Positions 1 to 11,429 of a stretch of 64,000 nt of DNA are shown here, in pieces (within the stretch, counting starts at the first letter, position 1; each line of letters begins with the position of its first letter). The notes under the pieces were generated by a model. It did not search any database, was not told the DNA's origin, and was given only the letters and a program-made list of their open reading frames with translations. Position numbers and translations under genes: made by a program. Source of the DNA: Dyadobacter crusticola DSM 16708 (GTDB taxonomy: Bacteria; Bacteroidota; Bacteroidia; Cytophagales; Spirosomataceae); assembly GCF_000701505.1 (NCBI RefSeq), contig NZ_JNJB01000004.1:310001-374000 (forward strand), in the 5' to 3' direction.

Positions 1-69
1 AACATGCGCCCAATGCAGGCCATTGGTGTCGATTGTACCACCGTAATCAAGTAGAATTCCTTTAATCAT
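1..69 (-). CDS. HAD-superfamily hydrolase, N-terminal fragment
   Basis: Only the first 23 codons lie in the window; the gene runs off the left edge. The peptide starts MIKGILLDYGGTIDTNG, which is the first HAD motif: a hydrophobic strand followed by the nucleophilic Asp (residue 8) and GGT. Most HAD phosphatases have DxDGT; here the second Asp, the usual general acid/base, is Gly (DYGGT). HAD enzymes hydrolyse or transfer phosphoryl groups on small molecules. The gene follows the lipid operon on the same strand after a 200 bp gap filled by a duplicated repeat, so it may be part of the same unit or have its own promoter. The family call rests on this motif alone. Confidence 0.6.
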   Translation of the reverse strand, partial: MIKGILLDYGGTIDTNGLHWAHV

Positions 70-113
70 ATTTGGCTTTGGCTGTTGGCTGTTAGCTATT
101 GGCTGCTAGCTAT

Positions 114-258
114 GCCTTATTTACTTACTATTCTGTTTTTCTTATTATATCTATTTCAAACCTTCCTAAAAGCTTATAGCTGTTGCCTGTTAGCTACCGC
201 CTTATTTACTTACTATTCTGTTTTCTTATTATATCTATTTCAAACCTTCCTAAAAGCT
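114..258. repeat. Direct duplication of a 60 bp intergenic unit with flanking TAGCT-type repeats
   Basis: Positions 114-174 (61 bp) and 199-258 (60 bp) are the same sequence apart from one T in a T-run. They are separated and flanked by variants of gctgttagct / ctaatagct (about 80-112, 175-198 and 259-284). The same flanking motif recurs at 16441-16492. The block fills the gap between the flippase-like gene and the HAD gene. A 60-codon open frame across it is a by-product of the repeat. Confidence 0.8.
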
Positions 259-270
259 AATAGCTAACGG

Positions 271-1287
271 CTAATAGCTTTTAGCAACCAATACCGGCTT
301 CGAGTTTGTCTTCTTATTAACCAATGCAAGTCCTATGATGATCCACACGATCTCTCTGATACGCATTACAATTCCGATGAAAATTCCCTGCGAGGCTGCC
401 AGTCCTACGCTTCGCAATGCGAGCACGAGGCCGCCTTCGCGGGTACCCAGCTGCATTGGGAAAAAGAATATCAGGTTGGCGAAAAGAGAAGAGCCGGAGC
501 TTACAATCAGGGATTGCGAGAGCGACATTTCCATTCCAATTGCGTGGGCAGTAAAGAATATTTCAAGACAGCCGATCACTCGGGCTACGAATTCGTAGAA
601 TAAGGATGCGTAAAATACATTGCGTCGCTGCGCGTAAAGAATGCGGATCTGCTCGTCAACTTCGTACAGGTTCTCTGCATTTTTGATCGCAAACTCCCGC
701 GCTTTGTTCCCCACAAAAGGCAGCTTTTCAAGCAGTCGGAAGGTGCTTACCATGAAACCTTTTTTGTACACATTGATAAACCAATAACCCAGGACCAACC
801 CCACGACGAGCAAAATCCCGCAACCTGCGAGCATTACATCGCTGAGCGGAACCACTGCGACAATCAGCACAATGCTTGTCAGCCAGAAAATCACATGAGA
901 AAACATGTGCATCAGACTGTAAAGCAGCACCGAAGAAGTCGCCTTTTGCAGGCCTAATGCAGGTTTAAGTTCCAGGATACGGTAAGGTTCGCCTCCTAAT
1001 GCAACGAAGGGAGTAATGTAATTGATTGCGTAACCTGATATCGTCAGCCGCAACACTGCCCAAAAGGAAAGATCACTTTCTGGTACCGCGGGCTCGTGGA
1101 TAATCGCTTTGAAAGCAAATGCATTCAGTATATAAATCAGCAGCCAGCTTCCGATCACGGGTACAAACCAGATTCCCGTCAGCTGAATGTTTTCCCAGAT
1201 TACGCCGACCCCGGTACTATAGATCATATAGCCCAGAGAAATGACGCCGATCGCGAGAAAAACTGCCTTATATATTTTGGTATTCAT
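271..1287 (-). CDS. LPG-synthase-type multispanning membrane protein (UPF0104 family), possible lipid flippase
   Basis: This 338-residue protein has about eight hydrophobic segments and two family signatures: a PFVALGGEPYR block in the first third and PMQLGTREGG near the C-terminus. These are typical of the lysylphosphatidylglycerol synthase transmembrane family (PF03706). The soluble aminoacyl-transferase domain of MprF is absent. Members are inner-membrane proteins, often suspected of flipping lipids. The start at 1287 (MNTKIYKAVF) is preferred because the longer frame to 1347 would overlap the upstream gene by 80 bp; with this start the overlap is 20 bp. The coupling to a CDP-alcohol phosphatidyltransferase suggests it moves or modifies that enzyme's product (inference). 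Confidence 0.75.
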   Translation of the reverse strand: MNTKIYKAVFLAIGVISLGYMIYSTGVGVIWENIQLTGIWFVPVIGSWLLIYILNAFAFKAIIHEPAVPESDLSFWAVLRLTISGYAINYITPFVALGGEPYRILELKPALGLQKATSSVLLYSLMHMFSHVIFWLTSIVLIVAVVPLSDVMLAGCGILLVVGLVLGYWFINVYKKGFMVSTFRLLEKLPFVGNKAREFAIKNAENLYEVDEQIRILYAQRRNVFYASLFYEFVARVIGCLEIFFTAHAIGMEMSLSQSLIVSSGSSLFANLIFFFPMQLGTREGGLVLALRSVGLAASQGIFIGIVMRIREIVWIIIGLALVNKKTNSKPVLVAKSY

Positions 1288-2239
1288 TGATTTTGCCGCT
1301 CGTAATCTGCTGATGAAAATGCTTGCTGACTTTCTCCTGATTCGCAATCATATAAATCAGGATGGGATTCAGAACAAGCATATCGAAGAAGAAATAGATC
1401 CAGGACTGGTCGATAAACAGCCAGACGAACAGAAAAATCACGCGTGTATTGAACTGAACGATATTGGTATACTTCATTAAAGGCTTGTTCATTGCCCGAA
1501 AATCTATAACCAGCTTTTCCGGCAATGTGTTCCGGTATTTATCCCTTACAACCCAGAGTAATTTTTGGAGGTTTGGTGAAAAACTCTCCTGCATTTTGGT
1601 ATAGTTCAGGTAAAAGCGGGCTACGAACTTCATTCCAAAATCCCGAGTCCAGCTTAGCTTGTCATATTCTGCCTGCAATTCGCGACTGTTGTCCAGCTCG
1701 CTACCGGATGTGCCTTTGATGAAGAATAAATGTACATTACGGTAATAATCCGCCATCGCGGATTGAACTACGTGCGACGCGCCGGCCAAAACTCCCCAAA
1801 CCCAGATCCAGGCTGTCCAGCCTTCATTCATTCCCCGCAAACACAATGCAACGTGAATGGAAATAAACCAGAAATCGCCCGCTGCTCCGTCGAGAATGCG
1901 ACCGAGGCGGCTTTTGTCATTGGTCATTCTCGCCAGCTGTCCGTCGGCACTATCCAGTGAATTGGCGAAGACCAGTAACAGCATTCCGATTACATTGATC
2001 CAAAGCTCCTGATAGTAAAACAGGATACCCGCTCCGACCCCGAAGAAAATACTGACAATCGTTACCGGGTTAGGCCTGATACCTACTTTGGCACAAAACA
2101 ATGCGATCTGGTACCCGATCGGGCGATAGAACCAGATGTCGATCTGCTCCTCGGTATCGCGTGATTTTAGTGAGTTTTGAAAGGCCGAATTACTGGCTTC
2201 GTCTTTTAATTCAGATGGTCCGGTAGTTGTAGTCTCCAT
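1268..2239 (-). CDS. CDP-alcohol phosphatidyltransferase family protein
   Basis: A 323-residue integral membrane enzyme. The family transfers a phospho-alcohol from a CDP-activated donor to a hydroxyl acceptor, releasing CMP. The signature is clear: D96-x2-D99-G100-x2-A103-R104-x8-G113-x3-D117, but the last catalytic Asp is D122, four residues after D117 rather than three (sequence LDGAAGD). It has a polar N-terminus of about 40 residues and a long soluble stretch after the motif (about 150-240), making it larger than PgsA or PssA (about 180-250). The start codon shares one base with the stop of the ATP-grasp gene (TAATG), suggesting translational coupling. Next to a nucleotidyltransferase and downstream of ceramide genes, it is the best candidate for adding a phospho-head group to ceramide. 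The substrate is unknown. Confidence 0.85.
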   Translation of the reverse strand: METTTTGPSELKDEASNSAFQNSLKSRDTEEQIDIWFYRPIGYQIALFCAKVGIRPNPVTIVSIFFGVGAGILFYYQELWINVIGMLLLVFANSLDSADGQLARMTNDKSRLGRILDGAAGDFWFISIHVALCLRGMNEGWTAWIWVWGVLAGASHVVQSAMADYYRNVHLFFIKGTSGSELDNSRELQAEYDKLSWTRDFGMKFVARFYLNYTKMQESFSPNLQKLLWVVRDKYRNTLPEKLVIDFRAMNKPLMKYTNIVQFNTRVIFLFVWLFIDQSWIYFFFDMLVLNPILIYMIANQEKVSKHFHQQITSGKINEYQNI

Positions 2240-3141
2240 TAATTGTCATTTGTAAATTCCTGAAAAATGCGGCCTGCGATATGCCCGGCTGCCTGGTCCC
2301 GGCAAGGTGCAAAGCTAGGCCAGTCGTTCAGATCGATTATGCGGAACTGTCCGTCCTGCCCGATGATCGCATCGCCCCCGTAAATACTTATGCCAACTGC
2401 CTTTGCTGCTTCGGTAGCAACCTGCTGCAAATGCGCAGAATCGAAAGTGTAATATGCCGAGTTTCCATTCACCTGCTGGTACTGTGCATATTTGTGGTGA
2501 TTGTTATCGTAAGGATAAAACCAGAAGAAAAAGTCTGTCCCTCGCACGCCATAGAATTTCACCAGGTCACCCACCAGATTTTCAGAAATCACCGCATCCG
2601 GAATATCCCGCAATGCATATTCCCGCAGGATCTCTTTTGCTTCTTCCCGGGAAGCGGCAAAAGAAACATCTTCTTTATGGATCGCGTGAAAATCGCCGCG
2701 CTTGATCCAGTATCCCTTGCTTTTTATATCGTCGAAAACGGTTTCCTGATCGTAGGAAGTAGGCACGATGTAGCTGTCTGCAACGGGAATGTGGTGCTCG
2801 TTTAGTGCTTTTGTCAGATTGGTACGAAAGCAATTTTCAATGCCAAATGCCGAGTTAACTACTTTTACGCCGCTGTTTTCCAGTTCCTGCAACCGGGCTA
2901 CAACCTGCTTTTGTCTCGCCATTGTAAAAATCCGGGGCTGCTTCACTTCTCCCATTGCAAGGAACTCGTCCTCACAACAAATACTGACTTTGCAACCCAT
3001 TTGTTCAAGCGCCCTGGCCGTCAGCGAGAAAATCGCGTCGTCGTTGCCAATGTGATTTGGCGAATACTTTCTGTTTCGGTGTACGCCGAGTATTTCAATT
3101 TCATTCATACGCTGCCGGTAAATGAACCGGTCTTTAATCAT
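2239..3141 (-). CDS. ATP-grasp-like protein
   Basis: A 300-residue soluble protein. The N-terminal third looks like a Rossmann-type pre-ATP-grasp region (GVHRNRKYSPNH, then VSICCEDEFL). The middle has YWIKRGDF, fitting the nucleotide-binding Lys strand, and the C-terminal part has YGGDAIIGQDGQFRIIDLND, resembling the metal-binding D...D/E-x-N strand. ATP-grasp enzymes ligate a carboxylate to an amine or thiol through an acyl phosphate. No substrate can be read from the sequence. It lies 24 bp after the nucleotidyltransferase and overlaps the CDP-alcohol transferase, so a role in making the head group is plausible. An internal ATG at 3108 (MNEIEILGVH) is an alternative start. The fold assignment rests on motif resemblance. 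Confidence 0.6.
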   Translation of the reverse strand: MIKDRFIYRQRMNEIEILGVHRNRKYSPNHIGNDDAIFSLTARALEQMGCKVSICCEDEFLAMGEVKQPRIFTMARQKQVVARLQELENSGVKVVNSAFGIENCFRTNLTKALNEHHIPVADSYIVPTSYDQETVFDDIKSKGYWIKRGDFHAIHKEDVSFAASREEAKEILREYALRDIPDAVISENLVGDLVKFYGVRGTDFFFWFYPYDNNHHKYAQYQQVNGNSAYYTFDSAHLQQVATEAAKAVGISIYGGDAIIGQDGQFRIIDLNDWPSFAPCRDQAAGHIAGRIFQEFTNDN

Positions 3142-3165
3142 TGGTGTCAGTTTGTTTTCTGATTT

Positions 3166-3879
3166 TCAGGCAAGGTTCTCCTCGCTCAAAAACGATTCTG
3201 CCGTCTCTATATCGCTCACGTGGTCTACGTCTACGATTTTGGAGAATGGATAAGCTTTCAGTTTAAGTCCTTCCCCGACAAGCTGCCGCTGGAAATTGCG
3301 CATTCTGGCAGTCCCGCTGCCGACAGATTTGCCAAGAACCCCGATCGCATCTTTACGTAAACAATAAATTCCTCCCGAGATATATCGGGTCTGCATTTCA
3401 TTCGTATCTGTAAACGCCGTGATTATGTCACTTTCATTCACGTGTACGAAAAGCGGACTCTCGTCGTCGATAAATGAGGTAACCGCCATTTGCCCGTCCA
3501 GATCTGAATTGGATTCAAAAGCTGCGATGAATGCAGCAAATTCCTCTTCGCGAAAAATCGTATCGGTGGTAGTGAGACAAACCGCATCTATCTCTTCAAC
3601 TCCATTCAGCAGCTCAAATGCACTGTGCAGCGAGCTGGGCGTCGATTTCTTAATAATATCAATGGGCAAATCCCTTTGTAATTCCAGCAAATGCGCTTCG
3701 AGCTCCGGGGAATTTTCATTTATTATAATCCGGATGCGCTCAGCCTGGTTCCGCATGAAAATGCCGATCAGCCTGTCTATCATCATCTCGCCGCAAAGCG
3801 GGACCATCGGCTTCGGAAGTTGAAAACCTTCGCTGGCGAGGCGGGAGCCTTCACCTGCGGCTATGATGGCGTAATTCAT
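3166..3879 (-). CDS. Nucleotidyltransferase (sugar-phosphate or alcohol-phosphate type)
   Basis: This 237-residue protein has the classic NTP-transferase N-terminus: AAGEGSRL at residues 7-14 binds the nucleotide phosphates, followed by PKPMVPLCG with the conserved Lys23. Such enzymes condense an NTP with a sugar-, inositol- or alcohol-phosphate, giving an NDP-activated donor and pyrophosphate. It has no hexapeptide-repeat domain, which fits a minimal cytidylyl- or uridylyltransferase. A CDP-alcohol phosphatidyltransferase lies two genes downstream. The same pairing occurs in archaeal di-myo-inositol-phosphate synthesis, where an inositol-1-phosphate cytidylyltransferase is fused to a CDP-alcohol transferase. 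I infer that it makes the CDP-linked donor here; the alcohol is unknown. Confidence 0.75.
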   Translation of the reverse strand: MNYAIIAAGEGSRLASEGFQLPKPMVPLCGEMMIDRLIGIFMRNQAERIRIIINENSPELEAHLLELQRDLPIDIIKKSTPSSLHSAFELLNGVEEIDAVCLTTTDTIFREEEFAAFIAAFESNSDLDGQMAVTSFIDDESPLFVHVNESDIITAFTDTNEMQTRYISGGIYCLRKDAIGVLGKSVGSGTARMRNFQRQLVGEGLKLKAYPFSKIVDVDHVSDIETAESFLSEENLA

Positions 3880-3904
3880 ACTAATTGGTGTCTAAAAATT
3901 GATA

Positions 3905-6475
3905 CTAGAAATCCAGCTTGAACCTGGCCCGAACGCCCCATTCAGAAACACCCGGATTGTCCAGGTAGCTAAACCTTTTCACCAGATCAACCCGGATCAG
4001 CTTAAAAATATTCGCGATGCCGACGCTGCCCTCAATGTAAGGCGCCCGTGACAACGTGTAGCTAATCGGCCGACCAGTTTCATCTACCGGGAAACGATAC
4101 AGTGACGGATGCAATGCAGGATTATTTTCATCTCGCAAGCCGCCGACAAGACCTTTGAAACTGAACACTTCGCGCAACTTCAATCTTTTCAGCAATGGGA
4201 TTTTATTGAACAAAAATCCATTCATATAATACTGTACATCCAGGCTTGCATAACGGTCGCTTACAAATTCCAGGAAGTTCATCAGGTTGAATGAATTGAG
4301 CTGGTATGCATAGGTCTGGTTGGCGCGGTGGATTGTCAGCAATGGAAACAATACATTTTTCCCGAAAATATAACCTCCCTCTCCCGTCACATCGGCATAC
4401 CCGAACTGTGACAGATAAAAGCGTTTTGAAACATTACCTGAAAGATTGTGGTACCTGTTCTGTCCTGCGAAAACTCCCTTCAGACCTGCATTATACCTTA
4501 CCGTAAATATCGGATAGCGGTTGATAATGGGTGTGCGGTACAATTTGCCCTGATAGAACTGCTCATTGGGTGCATACCGCAATTCAAAGTTCGCTTCTGT
4601 ATTGTTCAGGATACCTTCATCCTGTAATGAACCGTCAGAGTCCAGACTTTCATAGCGAAGTATACCCGCAGCGCGCTGGCTCCATTGCGTGAAACCGATT
4701 TTGTAAGACAAATGACTGTCGAATTCTCTTACGTATTCCAGCTTGTAAATGTCGTTGTACAGCCAACGGTTATTGTCGCCCCGCTTGAATGAGAGCAGCA
4801 GGTTATCTTCCTGAACAAACTGCAATTCCTGCCCCGGGATTTTGGTATCGCGCTGGTAGCTTGCCCGTATATAGTTGAGCGGGAAATGGTAAACGGATTT
4901 ATTATTGATAGAATAGGTCCCTGACAGGAAGTACTTCCACTTCTCGTCTTTGAAACCGTATGCAGTGTATGCTTCAAAATACACACGTTTGCTGAGCTCC
5001 GGCGTAGTTCTGCCGCCGAAACGTAACCTGAAACCTTCAACGGGGTTGAAACTGTAAAAGGTATTAAATGGCCCGATCTCAACTTTCCCGAATGATTTGT
5101 ACCCGGCCAGGAACAATGTCGCAATATCCATTGTGCGCCGGAACGAGGGAATTGTTTGAAGCGTATCTATATTCTTGTAAATGTCCAGCTCGGTCGCTTC
5201 CAGCGGAATGTGGCGCGCGCTTCCCCAGAAAGACTCTCCTACTTTGATCTCAGGATTATATGCAATTTCCTCATTCGGGCCTCTGTAAACGCTGTCGGGC
5301 CGGCTCTGGTTGATTGTATAGTTCTTGAAGTTAACTACGCGGTGCCCGTACAAACCGGCACTTTTTTCTCCCAATGCGAATTCCATTGCCAGCGAAGTCT
5401 GGCTGGGGTGGTACCGCCCGTCAGCACTTTTCTCGAATTCGAGACTGGCTTCCAGGTCGCGCATGAAATTGAGGTTAATGTCTTTATTTACGGTCAGATA
5501 CGCATTCTGAACACCATATTTTCCGTCCAATGTGACAAACAGCTTTCCTTCAAAAAGCATGTCAGTCTTGTTTCTTGGGACAAAGCCCAACTCGATCAGC
5601 CAGGGATCGTTGGTTTTAATGGTATCCCGGATGAAGAATTTGTAGAATGTAGGCGCTGTATTCGCAATCGGGCTCAGCAACAGGTTCGTGGCAATGGAGA
5701 TATCGTTGTCGTAAATGTTGATATCTTCATACAACCGGTTGAAATAGGCGCTTAAACCTTCATTGTCCACAAACTTGGCATCAAATTCCGCCCGGCGGTT
5801 AGCCAGTACACGCTGCTTTTTGGTGTACGGACTTTTGCGGAAGTATACCTGCGAAAGCTTTTCCTCTATAAACGCAGGCAGCATATTCTTCCCGCCCATT
5901 GCGCTCGAATCCTGGGTTTTGAACAAAAACTGATAGTTCTTGAAAATACGTTTGTCCTTGAACCCGTCAGAAAGATTGCTCAATGCAAGCGAGATCTTTT
6001 CGTACTGTTCATATTCCACGTAGTCGTTCCCTGCCATTTTGTTTTCATCCTTGTGTGCGATCACCTCGCGAATGAGCTGTACAGCAGGGTTATCCTTATT
6101 CCGGTAGCGTCCTTTTCCTTTGATGGTCACCTCTTTGAGCATGGAAGCATCTACCGGCAACTTGACGTCGATCACCTGTGAAATACCGGGTGTGATCTGT
6201 TTTTCAACACTGAGATAACCTACGTAAGTAAATTTAACGGTAGCGTGATTCTCCCGGAGCGTCAGTGCGTAGCGACCGTCAACATCAGAAGCTGTTCCCA
6301 TGGTCGTGCCCGGGATCAGTACCGATACGAAAGGCAGGGTTTCACCTGTTTTCGCGTCTGTAACGGTTCCTTTGATTGTAGTTGTATTTTGCGCTACGGC
6401 TACTCCGGACAGGATCTGTATCAAACAGATAACCGGAGCAATTTTATACCATACCGACTTAATTATTGTTTTCAT
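3905..6475 (-). CDS. DUF5686 / carboxypeptidase-like regulatory domain outer-membrane protein
   Basis: An 856-residue exported protein. Residues 1-28 are a signal peptide ending GVAVAQ. Residues about 32-118 form a CarboxypepD_reg-like beta-sandwich (IKGTVTDAKTGETLPFVSV, typical of TonB-dependent and SusC proteins). The rest matches the DUF5686 family known in Bacteroidota. The C-terminus alternates aromatic and polar residues and ends in Phe (RARFKLDF), as expected of an outer-membrane beta-barrel. It lies between the ceramide genes (111 bp after the reductase) and the head-group genes (25 bp before the nucleotidyltransferase), suggesting a role in envelope delivery of the lipid. No biochemical function is established for the family. 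Confidence 0.8.
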   Translation of the reverse strand: MKTIIKSVWYKIAPVICLIQILSGVAVAQNTTTIKGTVTDAKTGETLPFVSVLIPGTTMGTASDVDGRYALTLRENHATVKFTYVGYLSVEKQITPGISQVIDVKLPVDASMLKEVTIKGKGRYRNKDNPAVQLIREVIAHKDENKMAGNDYVEYEQYEKISLALSNLSDGFKDKRIFKNYQFLFKTQDSSAMGGKNMLPAFIEEKLSQVYFRKSPYTKKQRVLANRRAEFDAKFVDNEGLSAYFNRLYEDINIYDNDISIATNLLLSPIANTAPTFYKFFIRDTIKTNDPWLIELGFVPRNKTDMLFEGKLFVTLDGKYGVQNAYLTVNKDINLNFMRDLEASLEFEKSADGRYHPSQTSLAMEFALGEKSAGLYGHRVVNFKNYTINQSRPDSVYRGPNEEIAYNPEIKVGESFWGSARHIPLEATELDIYKNIDTLQTIPSFRRTMDIATLFLAGYKSFGKVEIGPFNTFYSFNPVEGFRLRFGGRTTPELSKRVYFEAYTAYGFKDEKWKYFLSGTYSINNKSVYHFPLNYIRASYQRDTKIPGQELQFVQEDNLLLSFKRGDNNRWLYNDIYKLEYVREFDSHLSYKIGFTQWSQRAAGILRYESLDSDGSLQDEGILNNTEANFELRYAPNEQFYQGKLYRTPIINRYPIFTVRYNAGLKGVFAGQNRYHNLSGNVSKRFYLSQFGYADVTGEGGYIFGKNVLFPLLTIHRANQTYAYQLNSFNLMNFLEFVSDRYASLDVQYYMNGFLFNKIPLLKRLKLREVFSFKGLVGGLRDENNPALHPSLYRFPVDETGRPISYTLSRAPYIEGSVGIANIFKLIRVDLVKRFSYLDNPGVSEWGVRARFKLDF

Positions 6476-6586
6476 TTTTGAAGATCATAACACATGTTGT
6501 ACCCCTCCACCTCCGGCAGTTCACATACGGCGCGGGCCGTTGTTCCGGTGGTGTGATCCGATATGAAATCAAATCGGGTGCAGGAA

Positions 6587-7596
6587 TTAAAGCCAGTTGT
6601 TCTCTTTATACCATGTTAAAGTCTCCGCAAGTCCTTGTCGCAGGTCGTATTGCGGCTGGTAATGCAGATTGTTCCGGGCTGCGTCTATACTACAGTTCCA
6701 GTTCGAAGCGGTCAGCTCTTTTAGCTTCTCCCTGTTTAAGACAGGCGTTTTCGGTGAGAAGGAGTAAATGATGTCGAGCAGACCTGCCAGCCATTTTACC
6801 AGAATCATGGGCAGATGTGCACGAAAGATGTTTTTCCCGCTTATCTCTTTAAACCTGTCAGCCAATGCATAACGGTCGTAAGCATTCCCATCTGAAATGT
6901 TGTACACCGTTACTTCTTTCTTGTTTTCAGTGAGTGCGGCCAGGGTGGCGGCTACCAGGTCTTTCACATATACAAAACTCAGTCGCTGGGGCTTGTTGCC
7001 GATGTAGGCATCCAGTCCGCCGGAAAGTGTTTTGAACAATACGAACAGATCCTTTTCACCGGGTCCGTAAACCGCTGTGGGTCGGATGATTGTGAGAGGC
7101 AGTCCGCTGACTTCTTCCAGATACTTTTCAGCCAGCAGCTTGCTTTTTCCATAATCGGTAACTGGTCCTGGCAGCGTGTCTTCCGTAATCGGTTTTTGCT
7201 CGGAGTAGCTCAGCGGGCCAATAGCGGCCAAGCTGCTCAGAAATACAAACCGTTTCAATGGAATATCCGCCGACATTGCAGCTTGCGCCAGGTTTAGGGA
7301 ATATTGGGCGTTGACCAGATTGTAGGCTGCTGCCGTTTTTTCCTTGGTAACACCTGCCGCATGTATAATGTATGTATAGCCTCCCGCTGCGAGTAAATCT
7401 TTTAGTTTTTCGCGGGAGCGGAAATCTACGTTCACAACTTTGAGAGCAGCCGGGTAATTAGTTGCCAGCTTTTCCAGGAATGCGAGGTTGCTGCTGGGCC
7501 TTACGGCGGCATGTACTTCCATCCCATTGTGCAGCGCAGCTTCTACCAGGTGAAACCCTATAAACCCGCTCGCTCCCGTTATGAACACACGCTCTT

Positions 7597-7600
<4 letters not shown>
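6587..7600 (-). CDS. NAD(P)-dependent epimerase/reductase, candidate CerR-like sphingolipid reductase
   Basis: A 337-residue extended short-chain dehydrogenase. The Rossmann motif GASGFIG is at 9-15, the catalytic Ser region at 121-123 (LSS), and the Tyr-x3-Lys pair is Y150/K154. In Caulobacter a similar NAD-dependent epimerase-like protein, CerR, next to serine palmitoyltransferase reduces the keto group of the sphingoid precursor. Here the start overlaps the upstream acyltransferase stop by 4 bp (ATGA), and that gene in turn overlaps spt, so this order strongly suggests the same role. A sugar-nucleotide epimerase is the alternative but is less likely in this context. Confidence 0.75.
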
Positions 7601-10645
<3,045 letters not shown>

Positions 10646-11260
10646 TCACTTTTCGAGGATCAGGTAATTACAGATCATCGCTTTTACGTGCTCCTTGTGG
10701 TTTTCGGCAAAGTCTTCAAATTCTTCGGCAGAGATACCAAATACTTTCTGGTGCATTTCTTTGCCCAAAAACAGAAACTCAACGCAACTCGTCATCAAAG
10801 GCAAAATGCTTTCAATGGGCACTGCACGCAAAACCCCGCTTTCAATTCCCTCGGCCAGTTGCCGGCTAAACAACGTTGATTTGAGCTGACAATACAACGA
10901 CATTTTGACTAGCAGCCTTTCGGGTTCCTTGTGAATCTCGTTCATGATAAAAATAACCAGGTCTGGCTCCTGCCTCATCATGCGGTAGTTGTTTTCAACG
11001 ACCTCCGAGATCTTTGTTTTGATATCAATCGGCTTATTCAGGATGTCGATAATATTCTGGAAATACATCTCCATCAAATCCTTGAATATCTCCATAAACA
11101 ACTTTTCCTTACTTCGGAAGTAATAGTTGGTTAAAGCAATATTCATATCAGCCTCTTTGGCGATATCGCGGGATGTAGTGCCATCGAAACCCTTTTTCAG
11201 GAAAACCCGCTTCGCCGCTTCTCTGATCTTGTCCTCACTTTTTTCAGATACGCACTTCAC
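10646..11260 (-). CDS. TetR/AcrR-family transcriptional regulator
   Basis: This 204-residue protein has an N-terminal helix-turn-helix at about residues 9-55: KIREAAKRVFLKKGFDGTTS, then DIAKEADMNIALTNYYFRSK, the standard TetR DNA-binding signature. The rest is helical and would bind an unknown ligand, plausibly a lipid or acyl-CoA given the neighbourhood (inference). It lies upstream of spt on the same strand. A perfect palindrome at 11365-11392, about 105 bp upstream of its start, is a likely autoregulatory operator. No efflux pump is adjacent, which makes control of the lipid operon more attractive. Confidence 0.85.
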   Translation of the reverse strand: MKCVSEKSEDKIREAAKRVFLKKGFDGTTSRDIAKEADMNIALTNYYFRSKEKLFMEIFKDLMEMYFQNIIDILNKPIDIKTKISEVVENNYRMMRQEPDLVIFIMNEIHKEPERLLVKMSLYCQLKSTLFSRQLAEGIESGVLRAVPIESILPLMTSCVEFLFLGKEMHQKVFGISAEEFEDFAENHKEHVKAMICNYLILEK

Positions 11261-11342
11261 AATGTCAAATAGTTAGGTGGAAATTGGTTTCTAAAAACAA
11301 GCTTTTACTAAATCCGTGCTTCAAATGTCAGGAGTAAAATTG

Positions 11343-11354
11343 ACTTGTACAAGT
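11343..11354. promoter_or_regulatory. 12 bp perfect palindrome ACTTGTACAAGT
   Basis: Self-complementary 12-mer 11 bp from the larger palindrome at 11365-11392, in the gap between apbE and the TetR gene. It could be a second regulator site or part of the TetR promoter region. Confidence 0.35.
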
Positions 11355-11364
11355 GTATGAAACG

Positions 11365-11392
11365 AATATTTTAAACGGTTGTTTAAAATATT
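11365..11392. promoter_or_regulatory. Candidate TetR operator
   Basis: Perfect inverted repeat: aatattttaaac (11365-11376), spacer ggtt, gtttaaaatatt (11381-11392). A palindrome of this size, about 105 bp upstream of the TetR start, is typical of autoregulated TetR genes. It is AT-rich, so a terminator was considered, but no T-run follows on the minus strand. Confidence 0.55.
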
Positions 11393-11429
11393 TGCACAAG
11401 GGAATGGATTCGCGGAAAAATGCAAAAAT

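Noticed and set aside
85-267. 60-codon open frame on the plus strand
   Set aside because: It consists of the duplicated intergenic repeat; the protein repeats itself and has no family features.
11365-11392. Palindrome read as the apbE terminator
   Set aside because: AT-rich stem without a following T-run on the minus strand; position suits an operator better.
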